A stretch of DNA of 64,000 nt. Source: Coprousia sp963931435 (GTDB lineage: Bacteria; Actinomycetota; Coriobacteriia; Coriobacteriales; Coriobacteriaceae). Made by a program: the position numbers and the translations under genes. The number at the start of each line of letters is the position of its first letter. Position 1 is the stretch's first letter. Positions 43,088 to 52,531 of the stretch are shown piece by piece. Where the stretch lies: the NCBI GenBank assembly GCA_963931435.1, contig OZ007012.1, positions 1,922,001-1,986,000 on the forward strand, written 5' to 3'. The notes under the pieces were generated by a model. The model searched no databases, was not told the origin of the DNA, and was given only the letters and a program-made list of their open reading frames with translations.

Positions 43088-44386
43088 CTACGCTCCCAGC
43101 AGGGCGATAGGTATGACCAGAACGCCATCATCGCGTTGATAGGCCAGACTCCCCCTACCCACAATCACCGCAAGGAAGAGGGGCTCCGCGTTGCGGGCGG
43201 CAGGATTTGCCATAACCTTGTCGCGCAGCGTCAAGAGGCTTCGGGCGCCCTCATCGGCTTTGGTGTCGCTCAGTTTTATCTCGATACCGGCCCACCTTCC
43301 ACCGTACTCGATGACGGCATCCACCTCGAGACCCTTGTCGTCGCGATAGTACGAGATGCCGTTTCCGAGACCGCCGTACGTACTAAGATAGACGCGCAGA
43401 TCACGGAGTACAAGGTTCTCGAAGAGCATGCCGAGCGTCTGCGTGTCCTTGATCAGTGGAGCAGGCGTTGCGGAAAGCAGCGCCGCTGCCAAAGAGGGGT
43501 CGACGAAATAACGCTTGGGCTTGACGCGGACCCTTGCCTTGGCGCGCAGGGGTGGCTCCCAGCCGCATAGATCCTCCGTCAGGTGCAGACGCTTAAAGAA
43601 CTCAAGGTACGAGACGATCGTGTCGTCGCTCGCCGTGCGACCATCCTCGCCGTACGCCATGTCCGCCCGGAGGGTCTTGTAGGTAACCGCTTGGCTCTCG
43701 TTCAATGCGAGTGCTCTGAGAATCCTCTCGGCAAGTTCAGGGGATTTCCCCTCTTCCACAACGTTCTCGTCAAGCACGGCTTGCAGATACTGATGTGCTG
43801 TTTCACAAGCGACATCGTCCTCAAAGCCAAGGTTGGCGGGCCAACCGCCTCTACAACACCAACGCGCGACGTCCGGAATGCCCGTCTCGCAGCGGGCAGG
43901 CATCAAGGGCCCGCCCTCGAGGAGACTCTTGAGACTCATGGCTGCATGTGCCTCCCCTGACTCCACAAGAGACATGGGACGCATGGTCAAGCGTGCGATG
44001 CGACCAGCACCGGAGTGCCTCACACGCTCACGCTTCTTTTTGCCCAGCGCGGTCGACCCGGTGAGGATGAGCAAGCCGCGCTTGTTTCCGCTGTCGTCCA
44101 CGTAGCGTCGCGCGGCGTCCCAAACCTCCGGGACCTCTTGCCACTCGTCTACCAAATGGGGCGCTTCTCCCACAAGGGCGAGCGCAGGATCCATCTCAGC
44201 CGCCTCGCGCTCTTCCTTCCTATCGAGCTTCGTCACGCTCTGCGCACGTGAAAGCGCCGTCCAAGTCTTCCCGCACCACTTCGCGCCGGCTATCTCCACG
44301 CAGCCGAAAGCTCGCATCAATACATCGAGTCGGCCCTCGATGAGACGCGGACGGTATCCATCTGGTCTGAGCCTGCTATCTGCCAT
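43088..44386 (-). CDS. AAA ATPase with DUF4143 domain
   Basis: A 432-residue cytosolic protein: AAA_14-type ATPase at the N-terminus (Walker A GAKWCGKT near residue 36; HLVDEWQEVPEVWD; LLILTGSTA) and a DUF4143 C-terminal domain with the PD-(D/E)XK-like GLEVDAVIEYGGRWAGIEIKLSD. ATG 44386 has GAGG upstream. Members are widespread accessory proteins of uncertain function. The upstream region is AT-rich with 23-bp repeats, suggesting acquisition and tight control. Confidence 0.88.
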   Translation of the reverse strand: MADSRLRPDGYRPRLIEGRLDVLMRAFGCVEIAGAKWCGKTWTALSRAQSVTKLDRKEEREAAEMDPALALVGEAPHLVDEWQEVPEVWDAARRYVDDSGNKRGLLILTGSTALGKKKRERVRHSGAGRIARLTMRPMSLVESGEAHAAMSLKSLLEGGPLMPARCETGIPDVARWCCRGGWPANLGFEDDVACETAHQYLQAVLDENVVEEGKSPELAERILRALALNESQAVTYKTLRADMAYGEDGRTASDDTIVSYLEFFKRLHLTEDLCGWEPPLRAKARVRVKPKRYFVDPSLAAALLSATPAPLIKDTQTLGMLFENLVLRDLRVYLSTYGGLGNGISYYRDDKGLEVDAVIEYGGRWAGIEIKLSDTKADEGARSLLTLRDKVMANPAARNAEPLFLAVIVGRGSLAYQRDDGVLVIPIALLGA

Positions 44387-44437
44387 GAGCACCTCGAATC
44401 ATCTGCGGTCCTATTCTTATATTGGATGCATTCGGTG

Positions 44438-44529
44438 TTTTACACCTTACTTATTATTGATTTTACACCGTTTTGACTAGGTATTTTACGCTACTTGCAT
44501 TCGGGTTTTTATAGCACTACGTCAGTCAA
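44438..44529. repeat. Four phased 23-bp repeats upstream of the DUF4143 ATPase gene
   Basis: The word TTTTAC(A/G)C or a variant starts at 44438, 44461, 44484 and 44507, exactly every 23 bp. The first two copies share TTTTACACC; the third is TTTTACGCT and the fourth TTTTATAGC. They cover the AT-rich region between the ATPase and YgiQ genes. The pattern resembles iterons or a multi-site operator. Function is unknown. Confidence 0.5.
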
Positions 44530-44600
44530 GCTGCGTAGACAGCGCGCCCTGAACGCACGCTCTGCTAGCATAGGTGCAATCATCCTACGACAGGAGCAGC

Positions 44601-46943
44601 ATGGCATCGTCTCGTTCGCACCATTCATCCCGCCCGGCGCGCGCCGGCTCGCACCGTCCGCAGGCCAAACATACCGCGCTCGACAACCACGCCAACGCCA
44701 CGAGGCTCGATCCCACCGGTCCGACGGCGCTGGGCTTTACCCGGGCGGACTTCCCGCCCACCACGCGTGCCGACATGGATGCGCGCGGCTGGGATGCGTG
44801 CGATTTCGTCTACGTGTGCGGCGACGCCTATGTGGACCACCCGAGCTTCGGTGCCGCGATTATCGTGCGGCTTCTCGAGGCGCACGGCTACCGCGTGGGC
44901 GTGATCGCCCAGCCCGACTGGCGCGACCCCGCAAGCGTCGCGGCGCTCGGTGAGCCGCGTCTCGCCTTCCTCGTCTCGGCCGGCAACATGGACTCCATGG
45001 TCAACCACTACAGCGTGTCCAAGCACCGCCGCCATACGGATGCCTACACCCCCGGCGGGGAGGCCGGACACCGCCCCGACCACGCCGTCGCGGTCTACGG
45101 CAACCTCATCCGCCGCACGTACAAGACCACGCCCATCGTGCTCGGCGGCATCGAGGCGTCGCTCCGCCGCCTCGCCCACTATGACTACTGGTCGGACAAA
45201 CTCAAACGCTCCATCTTGCTCGATTCCGGCGCGGACCTCATCTCCTACGGCATGGGCGAGCACTCCATCGTGGAGATTGCCGACGCGCTCGCGGCAGGCC
45301 TTCCCGTGAGTCAGATCACCTATATCGACGGCACGGTCTATCGCACCCGCTCGCTCGACGAGGTCTACGACTACACGCTCCTGCCCAGCTGGGACGAGGT
45401 CTCCACCGACAAGCTTGCCTACGCGCGAAGCTTTGCCGTGCAGTACGACAACATGGACCCCATCCGGGGCGGCCGCTTGGTGGAGGGCTATCCGCACGAT
45501 GTCTACGTGGTGCAAAACCCGCCCGCGAAGCCCCTCACCCAGGAGGAGTTCGACGCGGTGTACGACCTCCCCTACACGCGCACCTACCACCCCGACTACG
45601 AGCCGGCCGGCGGCGTGCCGGCGCTTGCCGAGGTCAAGATGTCGCTCATCTCCAACCGTGGGTGCTTTGGCGAATGCTCGTTCTGCGCGCTGACCTTTCA
45701 CCAGGGGCGCATCGTGCAGGCGCGCAGCCACGAGTCGCTGCTGGCCGAGGCGCGCAAGATCACCCAGGAGCCCGATTTCAAGGGCTACATCAACGACGTG
45801 GGCGGCCCCACGGCGAACTTCCGCCAGCCCGCGTGCAAAAACCAGCTCAAGCACGGCGCCTGCCTGCGGAAACGGTGTCTCTGGCCTCACGTGTGCCGCA
45901 GCATGAACGTCGACCACACTGACTACGTCGCGCTCCTGCGCGAACTGCGGGCACTCCCCGGTGTCAAGAAGGTCTTTGTGCGCAGCGGCATCCGCTTTGA
46001 CTACGCGCTTGCCGACCCGGACGACACGTTCATCCGCGAGCTCTGCGAATACCATGTCTCCGGCCAGCTCAAGGTCGCGCCGGAACACGTCTCCGACGCC
46101 GTCCTCTCGGTCATGGGCAAGCCGAGCCGTAAGGTGTACGACCGGTTCGTCGAGAAATACCGCGCCGTCAACCAAGAACTCGACCGCGACCAGTACCTCG
46201 TCCCCTACCTTATGAGCAGCCACCCGGGCTCAACCATGAAAGAGGCGGTTGAGCTTGCCGAGTACGTACGCGACATGGGCTACATGCCCGAGCAAGTGCA
46301 GGACTTCTACCCCACACCGTCGACCATGTCGACCGCCATGTACTACACGGGCGTGGACCCGCGTACCATGAAGCCCGTCTATGTGCCGAGGTCGCCGCAC
46401 GAAAAAGCGCTGCAGCGCGCGCTCATCCAATACCGCAAGCCCGAGAACTACGACCTGGTGCGCGAGGCGCTCGAGCGCGCGGGCCGCACAGATCTGATTG
46501 GCTACGGGCCCCAGTGCCTCATCCGGCCGGTGCGCCCGCACGGGGTCAAGAGCGGCAAGCACGCCAGCGGCGCGGGCGCCGGGCGCGGGGGCGCCGGCGG
46601 CGGACGCAGCGGGAGCGTGGGACGCGAGCACGCAGGCGTCGGGCGCGAGCCGGATGACAGACACGGGCGCGCAGATGACGGGCGCAAAGCGAGAGCCGAC
46701 CGCAGATCGGGCGGCGACCGTGAGGCGGCCGACAACAGAGATGGAAACCGCTCCAGCAAGAGCACGGGTGCCCGCAACTACGACGGAGGAGCGCGCCGCA
46801 AACACGGTAACACAGGCAGAGGCAGCGCCGGAAAGCGCGGCAACGCGGGCGGCAGCGGCTCCGGAAAGCGCGGCGCCTACGCAGCCGGCCGCAACCGAGC
46901 GGGCCAAGGCCGCGAGGCCAACCGCGGCGGCCACCGTGGCTAG
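44601..46943 (+). CDS. YgiQ-family radical SAM protein with RG-rich tail
   Basis: A 780-residue protein of the YgiQ (UPF0313) family. N-terminal PTTRADMDARGWDACDFVYVCGDAYVDHPSFG matches the family. The radical SAM cluster motif is NRGCFGECSFCAL (CX3CX2C), and C-terminal DFYPTPSTMSTAMYYTG is conserved. The last 120 or so residues are rich in Arg, Gly and Ser and look disordered, which suggests nucleic-acid binding. AGGAG precedes ATG 44601. The reaction of YgiQ is not established. Confidence 0.92.
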   Translation: MASSRSHHSSRPARAGSHRPQAKHTALDNHANATRLDPTGPTALGFTRADFPPTTRADMDARGWDACDFVYVCGDAYVDHPSFGAAIIVRLLEAHGYRVGVIAQPDWRDPASVAALGEPRLAFLVSAGNMDSMVNHYSVSKHRRHTDAYTPGGEAGHRPDHAVAVYGNLIRRTYKTTPIVLGGIEASLRRLAHYDYWSDKLKRSILLDSGADLISYGMGEHSIVEIADALAAGLPVSQITYIDGTVYRTRSLDEVYDYTLLPSWDEVSTDKLAYARSFAVQYDNMDPIRGGRLVEGYPHDVYVVQNPPAKPLTQEEFDAVYDLPYTRTYHPDYEPAGGVPALAEVKMSLISNRGCFGECSFCALTFHQGRIVQARSHESLLAEARKITQEPDFKGYINDVGGPTANFRQPACKNQLKHGACLRKRCLWPHVCRSMNVDHTDYVALLRELRALPGVKKVFVRSGIRFDYALADPDDTFIRELCEYHVSGQLKVAPEHVSDAVLSVMGKPSRKVYDRFVEKYRAVNQELDRDQYLVPYLMSSHPGSTMKEAVELAEYVRDMGYMPEQVQDFYPTPSTMSTAMYYTGVDPRTMKPVYVPRSPHEKALQRALIQYRKPENYDLVREALERAGRTDLIGYGPQCLIRPVRPHGVKSGKHASGAGAGRGGAGGGRSGSVGREHAGVGREPDDRHGRADDGRKARADRRSGGDREAADNRDGNRSSKSTGARNYDGGARRKHGNTGRGSAGKRGNAGGSGSGKRGAYAAGRNRAGQGREANRGGHRG

Positions 46944-47007
46944 CAGCGCGGTCCGCTGCGCGCCTGCCAGGCCGCTGCGGACCGCCAGGCGCGCCCGCCG
47001 CCAGCCC

Positions 47008-47598
47008 CTACAGGCAGCGCTCGGCGATGACCTGCTTGAGCTTGTCGATGCCCAGCCCCGTCTCGGACGAGGTGACGATGACGTCCTCCGCCGGCATATC
47101 GAGCTGCCGGCGGATCGAGGCCGCCTGCTGGCCCTGCTTGGAGCGGCTGAGCTTGTCGGCCTTGGTGAGCGCCACCACGAACGGGAACCCGCCTTCCTGA
47201 AGGTACTCGATCATCTGCAGATCGAGCGCGCTCGGATCGTGCCGGATGTCCACGAGGGAGACCACCAGGTTGAAACTGCGCTCCAGATTGAAGAAATCGC
47301 CGATGAGCTTGGCCCAGCGGTCGCGCTCGGCTTTTGAGCGCCGCGCGAAACCGTAACCCGGGAGGTCGATGAAGTGCACCCCGTCGGCCTCGAAGAAGTT
47401 GATGTTCGAGGTCTTGCCCGGCGTGCTGGACACCTTGACGAGCCCCTTGCGCCCGAAGAGCTTGTTCATGATCGAGGACTTGCCCACGTTGGAACGGCCC
47501 ACGAAGCTGACTTCCGGACAGGTCGAGGGCGGAATCTGCGACGCCTTGCCGTAGCTGGCGACGAAATGGGCGAGCTGGTAGTTGATGGTGTCAGCCAT
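47008..47598 (-). CDS. engB: Ribosome-biogenesis GTP-binding protein EngB/YsxC
   Basis: A 196-residue GTPase needed for late large-subunit ribosome assembly. G1 GRSNVGKSS, G2/switch region KVSSTPGKT, G3 DLPGYG, G4 TKAD and G5 SSETG are all present. Its length and motif order are typical. It is followed by a convergent YgiQ gene end. Confidence 0.95.
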   Translation of the reverse strand: MADTINYQLAHFVASYGKASQIPPSTCPEVSFVGRSNVGKSSIMNKLFGRKGLVKVSSTPGKTSNINFFEADGVHFIDLPGYGFARRSKAERDRWAKLIGDFFNLERSFNLVVSLVDIRHDPSALDLQMIEYLQEGGFPFVVALTKADKLSRSKQGQQAASIRRQLDMPAEDVIVTSSETGLGIDKLKQVIAERCL

Positions 47599-47697
47599 GA
47601 TGGCACCTCGGGTTCAAACGGATGGTTGCGCGTCGGTGGCAGTATAAACGCTCCCACGGCCGCAACGCGAGCAGCACACCAATTCTCAAAACCGCCC

Positions 47698-48507
47698 CTA
47701 GGCGGACAACCCCATCTTGGCGCTCAGGCGCCGCACGATGGAGAGCGTGAGCGCGCTGGCGGAGCTGGCGTAGGTCTCCAGATCGAACTGCCGCGCCGAG
47801 AGCGCATCGTATGCCTCGTCGCAGTTGTCGGATATGGCGCGCAGCACCAGGCAGTCGACGCCATTCTTCGCGGCGACGTGCGCGACGGCGGCTCCCTCCA
47901 TCTCCACGCAATCGGCGCCCGTCGCCTCGAGGGCGGCGGCGCGCATGCTGGCGCCCGAGACGAAGCGGTCGCCCGTGGCGATAATGCCGCGCAGGTAGCG
48001 CGCCGGCTCCTCGTCGAGCGCGAGGCGCCGGAACGGCGACGCGTCGGCCACGGCGCGATCATGGGCGGCGGCCTCGGCGCTGGCGGGCGCGGCGTCGACG
48101 TAACCGAAGGTCACGAGCGCCTCCTCGGCGATGTCGACGAGGAAATCGGACGAGGCGAACTCCTCCAGCCCCGGCGCGGACTCGGCCACGAGCGCCGTGT
48201 CGGTATCCAGGTAGCGCAGGCGCTCGCCGATCACCACGTCGCCCACATGCAGACAGGTGTTGAGCCCGCCGGCGATACCCGAGAAGATCACGGCGTTCGC
48301 ACCGTGCGCGCTGATGAGGTGCTGCGTCGCGGCGGCGGCGTTGACGGTGCCCATGCCCGCCGTGGTTGCCACCACAGCGAACCCGAAATACGACCCCGAG
48401 ACCACGGTGAGCCCCGCCTCGGCGGCCACGGTGCCGTGGTCGATGGCGCTGTAGATCTGGCGCACCTCTTTGTCGAGCGCACCGATGATGGCGATGGTGG
48501 GCGTCAT
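47698..48507 (-). CDS. mtnN: 5'-methylthioadenosine/S-adenosylhomocysteine nucleosidase
   Basis: A 269-residue hydrolase that splits MTA and SAH to adenine and the thio-sugar. Catalytic residues are visible: Glu in ALDKEV, Glu in EMEGAAVAH and Asp in ISDNCDE. A roughly 25-residue insert (about residues 117-150) makes it longer than the usual 230. It lies upstream of engB in the same direction. Confidence 0.92.
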   Translation of the reverse strand: MTPTIAIIGALDKEVRQIYSAIDHGTVAAEAGLTVVSGSYFGFAVVATTAGMGTVNAAAATQHLISAHGANAVIFSGIAGGLNTCLHVGDVVIGERLRYLDTDTALVAESAPGLEEFASSDFLVDIAEEALVTFGYVDAAPASAEAAAHDRAVADASPFRRLALDEEPARYLRGIIATGDRFVSGASMRAAALEATGADCVEMEGAAVAHVAAKNGVDCLVLRAISDNCDEAYDALSARQFDLETYASSASALTLSIVRRLSAKMGLSA

Positions 48508-48679
48508 GCATCCCTCCCCGGGTCGAGATCGTACGCGCAGCGCCTCCGCGAATCCTCGCAGCGCCCCGCAAAGCCTGCGTGCCGCCTCGGTTTTTCATCG
48601 GATCGCGGTGCGGTGCGCGCCAAACCTTCACTATAGTAATGGATAGCTGCACATCAACGCTTCGGGAAGGAGCAGCGCT

Positions 48680-49567
48680 ATGGAAAACGTGCTCTTGGGC
48701 GCCCTGGAGGCGGGCGGCACCAAGATGGTCTGCGCGACGGGCTACGCCGATGGAACGATCGTCGAATCGGTCGAGATGCCCACGCTCGCGCCGGAGGAGA
48801 CCATGGAGCAGGTGGTCGCCTGGTTCGCCGACAAGGACATCGCCGCGCTGGGCGTGGGCGCGTTCGGCCCCACCGCGGTCGATCCCGCATCGCCGCGCTA
48901 CGGCCAGATCCTGGAGACCCCCAAGACGGCATGGCGCTACTTCGATCTGCTCGGCACCCTCGTGCGCGGGCTCGATATCCCCTGCGGCTACGACACCGAC
49001 GTCAACGTCGCTTGCCTGGGCGAGGTCACCTTTGGATGCGCCCAGGGGCTTTCCGACGTCGTCTACCTCACCATCGGCACCGGCGTGGGCGCCGGCGTGC
49101 TCTCGGGCGGCAAGATGGTGCATGGCATGATGCACCCCGAGGCCGGGCACATCCGCCTCATCCGCGACCCGCGCGACCCCATGCCCGACAGCGCCTGCCC
49201 CTATCATGACAACTGCTTGGAGGGCCTGGTGGCCGGCCCCGCCATCGCCAAGCGCTGGAACGGCAAGCGCGGCGGCGAGATGGCCGGCGACGCCGAGGCC
49301 ATGGACCTTCTGGCAGGCTATCTGGGCCAGGCGCTCGCAACCTACATCCTGTGCTACTCGCCGCAGAAGATCATCATCGGCGGCGGCGTGGCCGACCACA
49401 CGCCGATCGTCGAGCTCTCCCGCGCCAAGACGGCCGAGTGGCTGAACGGCTACATCGTCACGCCCCAGATGGACGATCTGGAGCACTATATCGTCAACAA
49501 CAGCCTCGAGGGCAAGCAGGGCGTCATGGGCTGCCTGGCACTTGCGCGGCAAGCGCTCATCGCCTAA
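48680..49567 (+). CDS. ROK-family sugar kinase (fructokinase-like)
   Basis: A 295-residue ROK kinase: ATP motif LEAGGTKM, substrate DTDVNVACLGE, IGTGVGAGV, and the zinc-binding stretch HPEAGHIRL...CPYHDNCLEGL. These match ScrK/GmuE-type fructokinases, which act on fructose, sucrose-6-phosphate-derived fructose or mannose. AAGGAG precedes ATG 48680. It is monocistronic and divergent from mtnN. Confidence 0.9.
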   Translation: MENVLLGALEAGGTKMVCATGYADGTIVESVEMPTLAPEETMEQVVAWFADKDIAALGVGAFGPTAVDPASPRYGQILETPKTAWRYFDLLGTLVRGLDIPCGYDTDVNVACLGEVTFGCAQGLSDVVYLTIGTGVGAGVLSGGKMVHGMMHPEAGHIRLIRDPRDPMPDSACPYHDNCLEGLVAGPAIAKRWNGKRGGEMAGDAEAMDLLAGYLGQALATYILCYSPQKIIIGGGVADHTPIVELSRAKTAEWLNGYIVTPQMDDLEHYIVNNSLEGKQGVMGCLALARQALIA

Positions 49568-49634
49568 GCAGCGAGCGCTCGTCGCTTAAGGACGTCTTCG
49601 CTTTAGCACATCGTCGGCGAGATGCACACCCATG

Positions 49635-50654
49635 CTACATCCCGCAGACGCGTTTCATTGACTCTGGATGCAGCACGTCGTCGTAGTCAAACCGTATCAC
49701 GCCATCGCACACCGCGGTCAGACGCGCTTCACGCTGACGCTCGCGCATCATCTTCCGGACGGCACCCGCCACTGCGCGATCGCCCGCTCCCCATCCGCTC
49801 CCTCGCCCCGCGCCTATCGATGCATCCTCGCGCGACGAGGCGCCTGAGAACATCAGATACTTTTCCAGACCATCCATCTCATATACGATCAGACGCCCGT
49901 CTTCAAGCCTCCAACCGCCGTCGGCGTAGTACGAGCGCCGCGCGTCTACAACATCGGGCAGCTCGATCTGCAGATCGGGAGGCATAAAGCTATCCTCGAT
50001 CATCACCGCTCGCGCCTTTGACTCTCCTCCGCTCCCACTGCGCGCATCAGCGTATCGCAAGACGCGCCGCGCCTTGACCACACCGCGAGAATGCCGCGCC
50101 TCATGCGCCAGCACATGAGCCAGCCGAGCGCGGTTCAATCTGTACCGACGCAGCGCACCGTCGACAATAGCGAGCCCATCTCCGAAGGATAGCTGACACA
50201 TGCAATCTGCCACCGTCTTTTCGAGAGGTGTGATGCAGACGCCCATGCACATTGCCGACTTATCCAGTTGCATCGCATGACGCACGAACGGCCCCCGCCG
50301 ACCCCCGTGCCCGCCCGGGGGAACGGCAATGTGAATCTCGCCCAAAAGATCGAGCGAAACCGGAAGCCCTAGCACACATGCTGCCGACACCGAGCAGAAC
50401 ACTAAGTCATCGCGGGCGCGGGCGAGCGTTCGAATGATCTGGTAGGGGCGCACCCAGGGTTTCAGCCCGTACCAGTAGGAGCTTCGACAAAACAGGCGCG
50501 GAAACGGCTCGCACAGCACCTGCGCCGCAGATGAGCCAATGACGATGTCGACGCTGTTACCTTTGTCCGCCTCAGTGGCGTGTATAAACGGATTCGTGGC
50601 GACGCGCGACGGCGCACACCAAGCGAGCGCTGCACCGTCCAGCGCGCTGGGCAT
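49635..50654 (-). CDS. AbiEi-like/DUF559-like hypothetical protein
   Basis: A 339-residue protein with no transmembrane segments. The N-terminal half (ARDDLVFCSVSAACVLGLPV, PLEKTVADCMCQLS) resembles the AbiEi antitoxin-like domain seen in many actinobacterial orphans; the C-terminal half (ESKARAVMIEDSFMPPDLQIELPD, YYADGGWRLEDGRLIVYEMDG) resembles the PD-(D/E)XK fold of DUF559 proteins. Start codon is uncertain, as no strong RBS is seen. It follows pflA by 14 bp. No partner toxin gene is adjacent. Function is not known. Confidence 0.6.
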   Translation of the reverse strand: MPSALDGAALAWCAPSRVATNPFIHATEADKGNSVDIVIGSSAAQVLCEPFPRLFCRSSYWYGLKPWVRPYQIIRTLARARDDLVFCSVSAACVLGLPVSLDLLGEIHIAVPPGGHGGRRGPFVRHAMQLDKSAMCMGVCITPLEKTVADCMCQLSFGDGLAIVDGALRRYRLNRARLAHVLAHEARHSRGVVKARRVLRYADARSGSGGESKARAVMIEDSFMPPDLQIELPDVVDARRSYYADGGWRLEDGRLIVYEMDGLEKYLMFSGASSREDASIGAGRGSGWGAGDRAVAGAVRKMMRERQREARLTAVCDGVIRFDYDDVLHPESMKRVCGM

Positions 50655-50668
50655 TTGCGCGCAGCAAG

Positions 50669-51481
50669 CTAGACATCGTGAACGGCGCGTCCCGCGCGCA
50701 TACCGTCAAGCACGGCGGCCCGCAGCTCGGGCATACGCGCCTTGTCCATCTGGGGAACGCCGGCGAGCGGATACTCGATTCCCAACTGCTCGTATTTCGC
50801 TACGCCCAGCGTATGGTACGGCAGCATCTCCAGCCCCACCACGTTGCGCCACGGAGCGATCAGCTGTCCGAGCGCCCTGCATTCGTCGTGCGTATCGGTG
50901 TAGCCCGGGACCACCACATGCCGAATGACCACGGGCACGCCGCGCCGAGCGAGCTCATCACCAAACGCCAGGATGCGCGCGGGATCGCGCCCGGTAAGCG
51001 CCCGATGCCCTGCGGGATCGGCATGCTTGATGTCCAGCAGCACCAGATCCGTCTCGTCCAGCACGCGCGCCGTGCGCTCGGGATGCTGGGGGTCGAAGGC
51101 GTATCCGCAGCTATCGAGGCAGGTATGCACGCGCCCGCGAGGCCGGGCGTGCATCTCGGAAAACAAGTCGGCCAAAAACTCCGGCTGCAGCAGCGGCTCG
51201 CCCCCCGACACGGTGATACCGCCATTGCGATAAAACTGCCGGTTGCTCTCGAACTCATCGACCAGCTGCTCAACGGTTACATCGGTGCCTGCTCCCGACC
51301 CCGCCGCCCAGGTATCGGGATTGTGGCAGTACAAACAACGCATGGGGCAGCCCTGGGTGAAGACGACAAAGCGGATCCCCGGCCCATCGACCGTACCCAT
51401 CGTCTCGACCGAATGGATGCGCCCGCGCGCATAGCGCGTGGATCGCGTCGCACCTTGACCATCCAGCTCCAAGCGTGCCAT
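50669..51481 (-). CDS. pflA: Pyruvate formate-lyase activating enzyme
   Basis: A 270-residue radical SAM enzyme that installs the glycyl radical on pyruvate formate-lyase. The cluster motif is GCPMRCLYCHNPDTW (CX3CX2C), with NGGITVSGGEPLLQ and LDIKHADP following; the end VGLEMLPYHTLG matches PflA. ATG 51481 has GGGGG upstream. The lyase genes are 3 kb away on the same strand, separated by a divergent gene and an IS3 element, so activator and target are now separate transcripts. Confidence 0.94.
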   Translation of the reverse strand: MARLELDGQGATRSTRYARGRIHSVETMGTVDGPGIRFVVFTQGCPMRCLYCHNPDTWAAGSGAGTDVTVEQLVDEFESNRQFYRNGGITVSGGEPLLQPEFLADLFSEMHARPRGRVHTCLDSCGYAFDPQHPERTARVLDETDLVLLDIKHADPAGHRALTGRDPARILAFGDELARRGVPVVIRHVVVPGYTDTHDECRALGQLIAPWRNVVGLEMLPYHTLGVAKYEQLGIEYPLAGVPQMDKARMPELRAAVLDGMRAGRAVHDV

Positions 51482-51556
51482 GCGGTTCCCCCTATCACCT
51501 AGCGTCCGCAACCTCTACGATAGCTAAAGAGCAACGCAATCGCACGGGAGGCGCTC

Positions 51557-52471
51557 ATGAACATCGAGAAAGCGGCGATCATCGGCAAGGGTGCCGTGGG
51601 CCTTATGTACGGAAGCCTCATCGCGGCCAACATCGGCGCGGACGCGGTCGAGTTCGCGATGGACGACGCTCGGTTCGAGCGCCATGCGGGCGAGGAGCCG
51701 CTGATCAACGGAGCGAGCTGCCGTATCGCGACCATACCGATGAGCGCTGGCGAACCCGTCGACCTGATCATCCTCGCCTGCAAGGCAACCGGCCTTGACG
51801 ACGCCATCGCGAGCATGGCGCCGCTCGTGGGACCCCGGACCTGCATCGCATCCCTTATCAACGGTATAACGAGCGAACGCCGCATCGCCGCCCGCTACGG
51901 CTGGGAACGCACCGTCGTCGGCATCGCGCAGGGCATGGATGCGGTCTTTCTCGACGGCCGGGTCACGTTCACGCATACGGGAGAGATCCGCTTTGGCGCC
52001 GCCCGGGGCACGCTCCCCGGTGTCTGCGATGCCATCGCCGCGTTCTACCGCCGAGCAGGGATCGCGTATGTGGTGGAGTCCGATATCTGGCACCGCATGT
52101 GGGTCAAGCTGATGCTCAACTGCGGCATCAACCAGACCTGCATGGTATACGGCGGAACCTACGGAAGCGCCAGCGCGCTCGGCAGCGAGCAAAACCGCTC
52201 CTTCGTCGCCGCCATGCGCGAGGTGCTGGCCGTAGGACGCGCCGAGGGGGTCGACCTCACCGAGTCCGACCTCTCCAGCATGGCCGAGCTCATCGCCTCG
52301 CTCGACCCGCAGGGCATGCCCTCTATGGCACAGGACCGCATCAACCGCAAGCCTACCGAGGTCGATGAGTTCTCCGGCACCATCTGCCGGCTCGCCGATG
52401 TGCACAGCATTCTGGTACCCCAGAACCGATGGCTCCGGGAGCGCATCCGGGAGATTGAGGCTGACTGGTAG
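51557..52471 (+). CDS. Ketopantoate reductase (ApbA/PanE family)
   Basis: A 304-residue NADPH-dependent 2-ketopantoate reductase-like enzyme. N-terminal GKGAVGLMYGSLIA is the nucleotide motif, then Lys in ILACKATGLDDAI, and the catalytic-domain features WVKLMLNCGINQ and PSMAQDRINRKPTEVDEFSG. Family members make pantoate for coenzyme A, but many are other 2-oxoacid reductases, so the substrate is not fixed. GGGAG precedes ATG 51557. Confidence 0.88.
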   Translation: MNIEKAAIIGKGAVGLMYGSLIAANIGADAVEFAMDDARFERHAGEEPLINGASCRIATIPMSAGEPVDLIILACKATGLDDAIASMAPLVGPRTCIASLINGITSERRIAARYGWERTVVGIAQGMDAVFLDGRVTFTHTGEIRFGAARGTLPGVCDAIAAFYRRAGIAYVVESDIWHRMWVKLMLNCGINQTCMVYGGTYGSASALGSEQNRSFVAAMREVLAVGRAEGVDLTESDLSSMAELIASLDPQGMPSMAQDRINRKPTEVDEFSGTICRLADVHSILVPQNRWLRERIREIEADW

Positions 52472-52531
52472 ATCGTGCAGCGGCAGAAACATGCGGTAAG
52501 GGGCTGCGGACGTTTTCTTGGAGTTGTTTTC

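Noticed and set aside
44438..44529. Possible short CRISPR array
   Set aside because: The repeated word is only about 6-9 bp and the period is 23 bp, too short for repeat plus spacer, and no cas genes are near.
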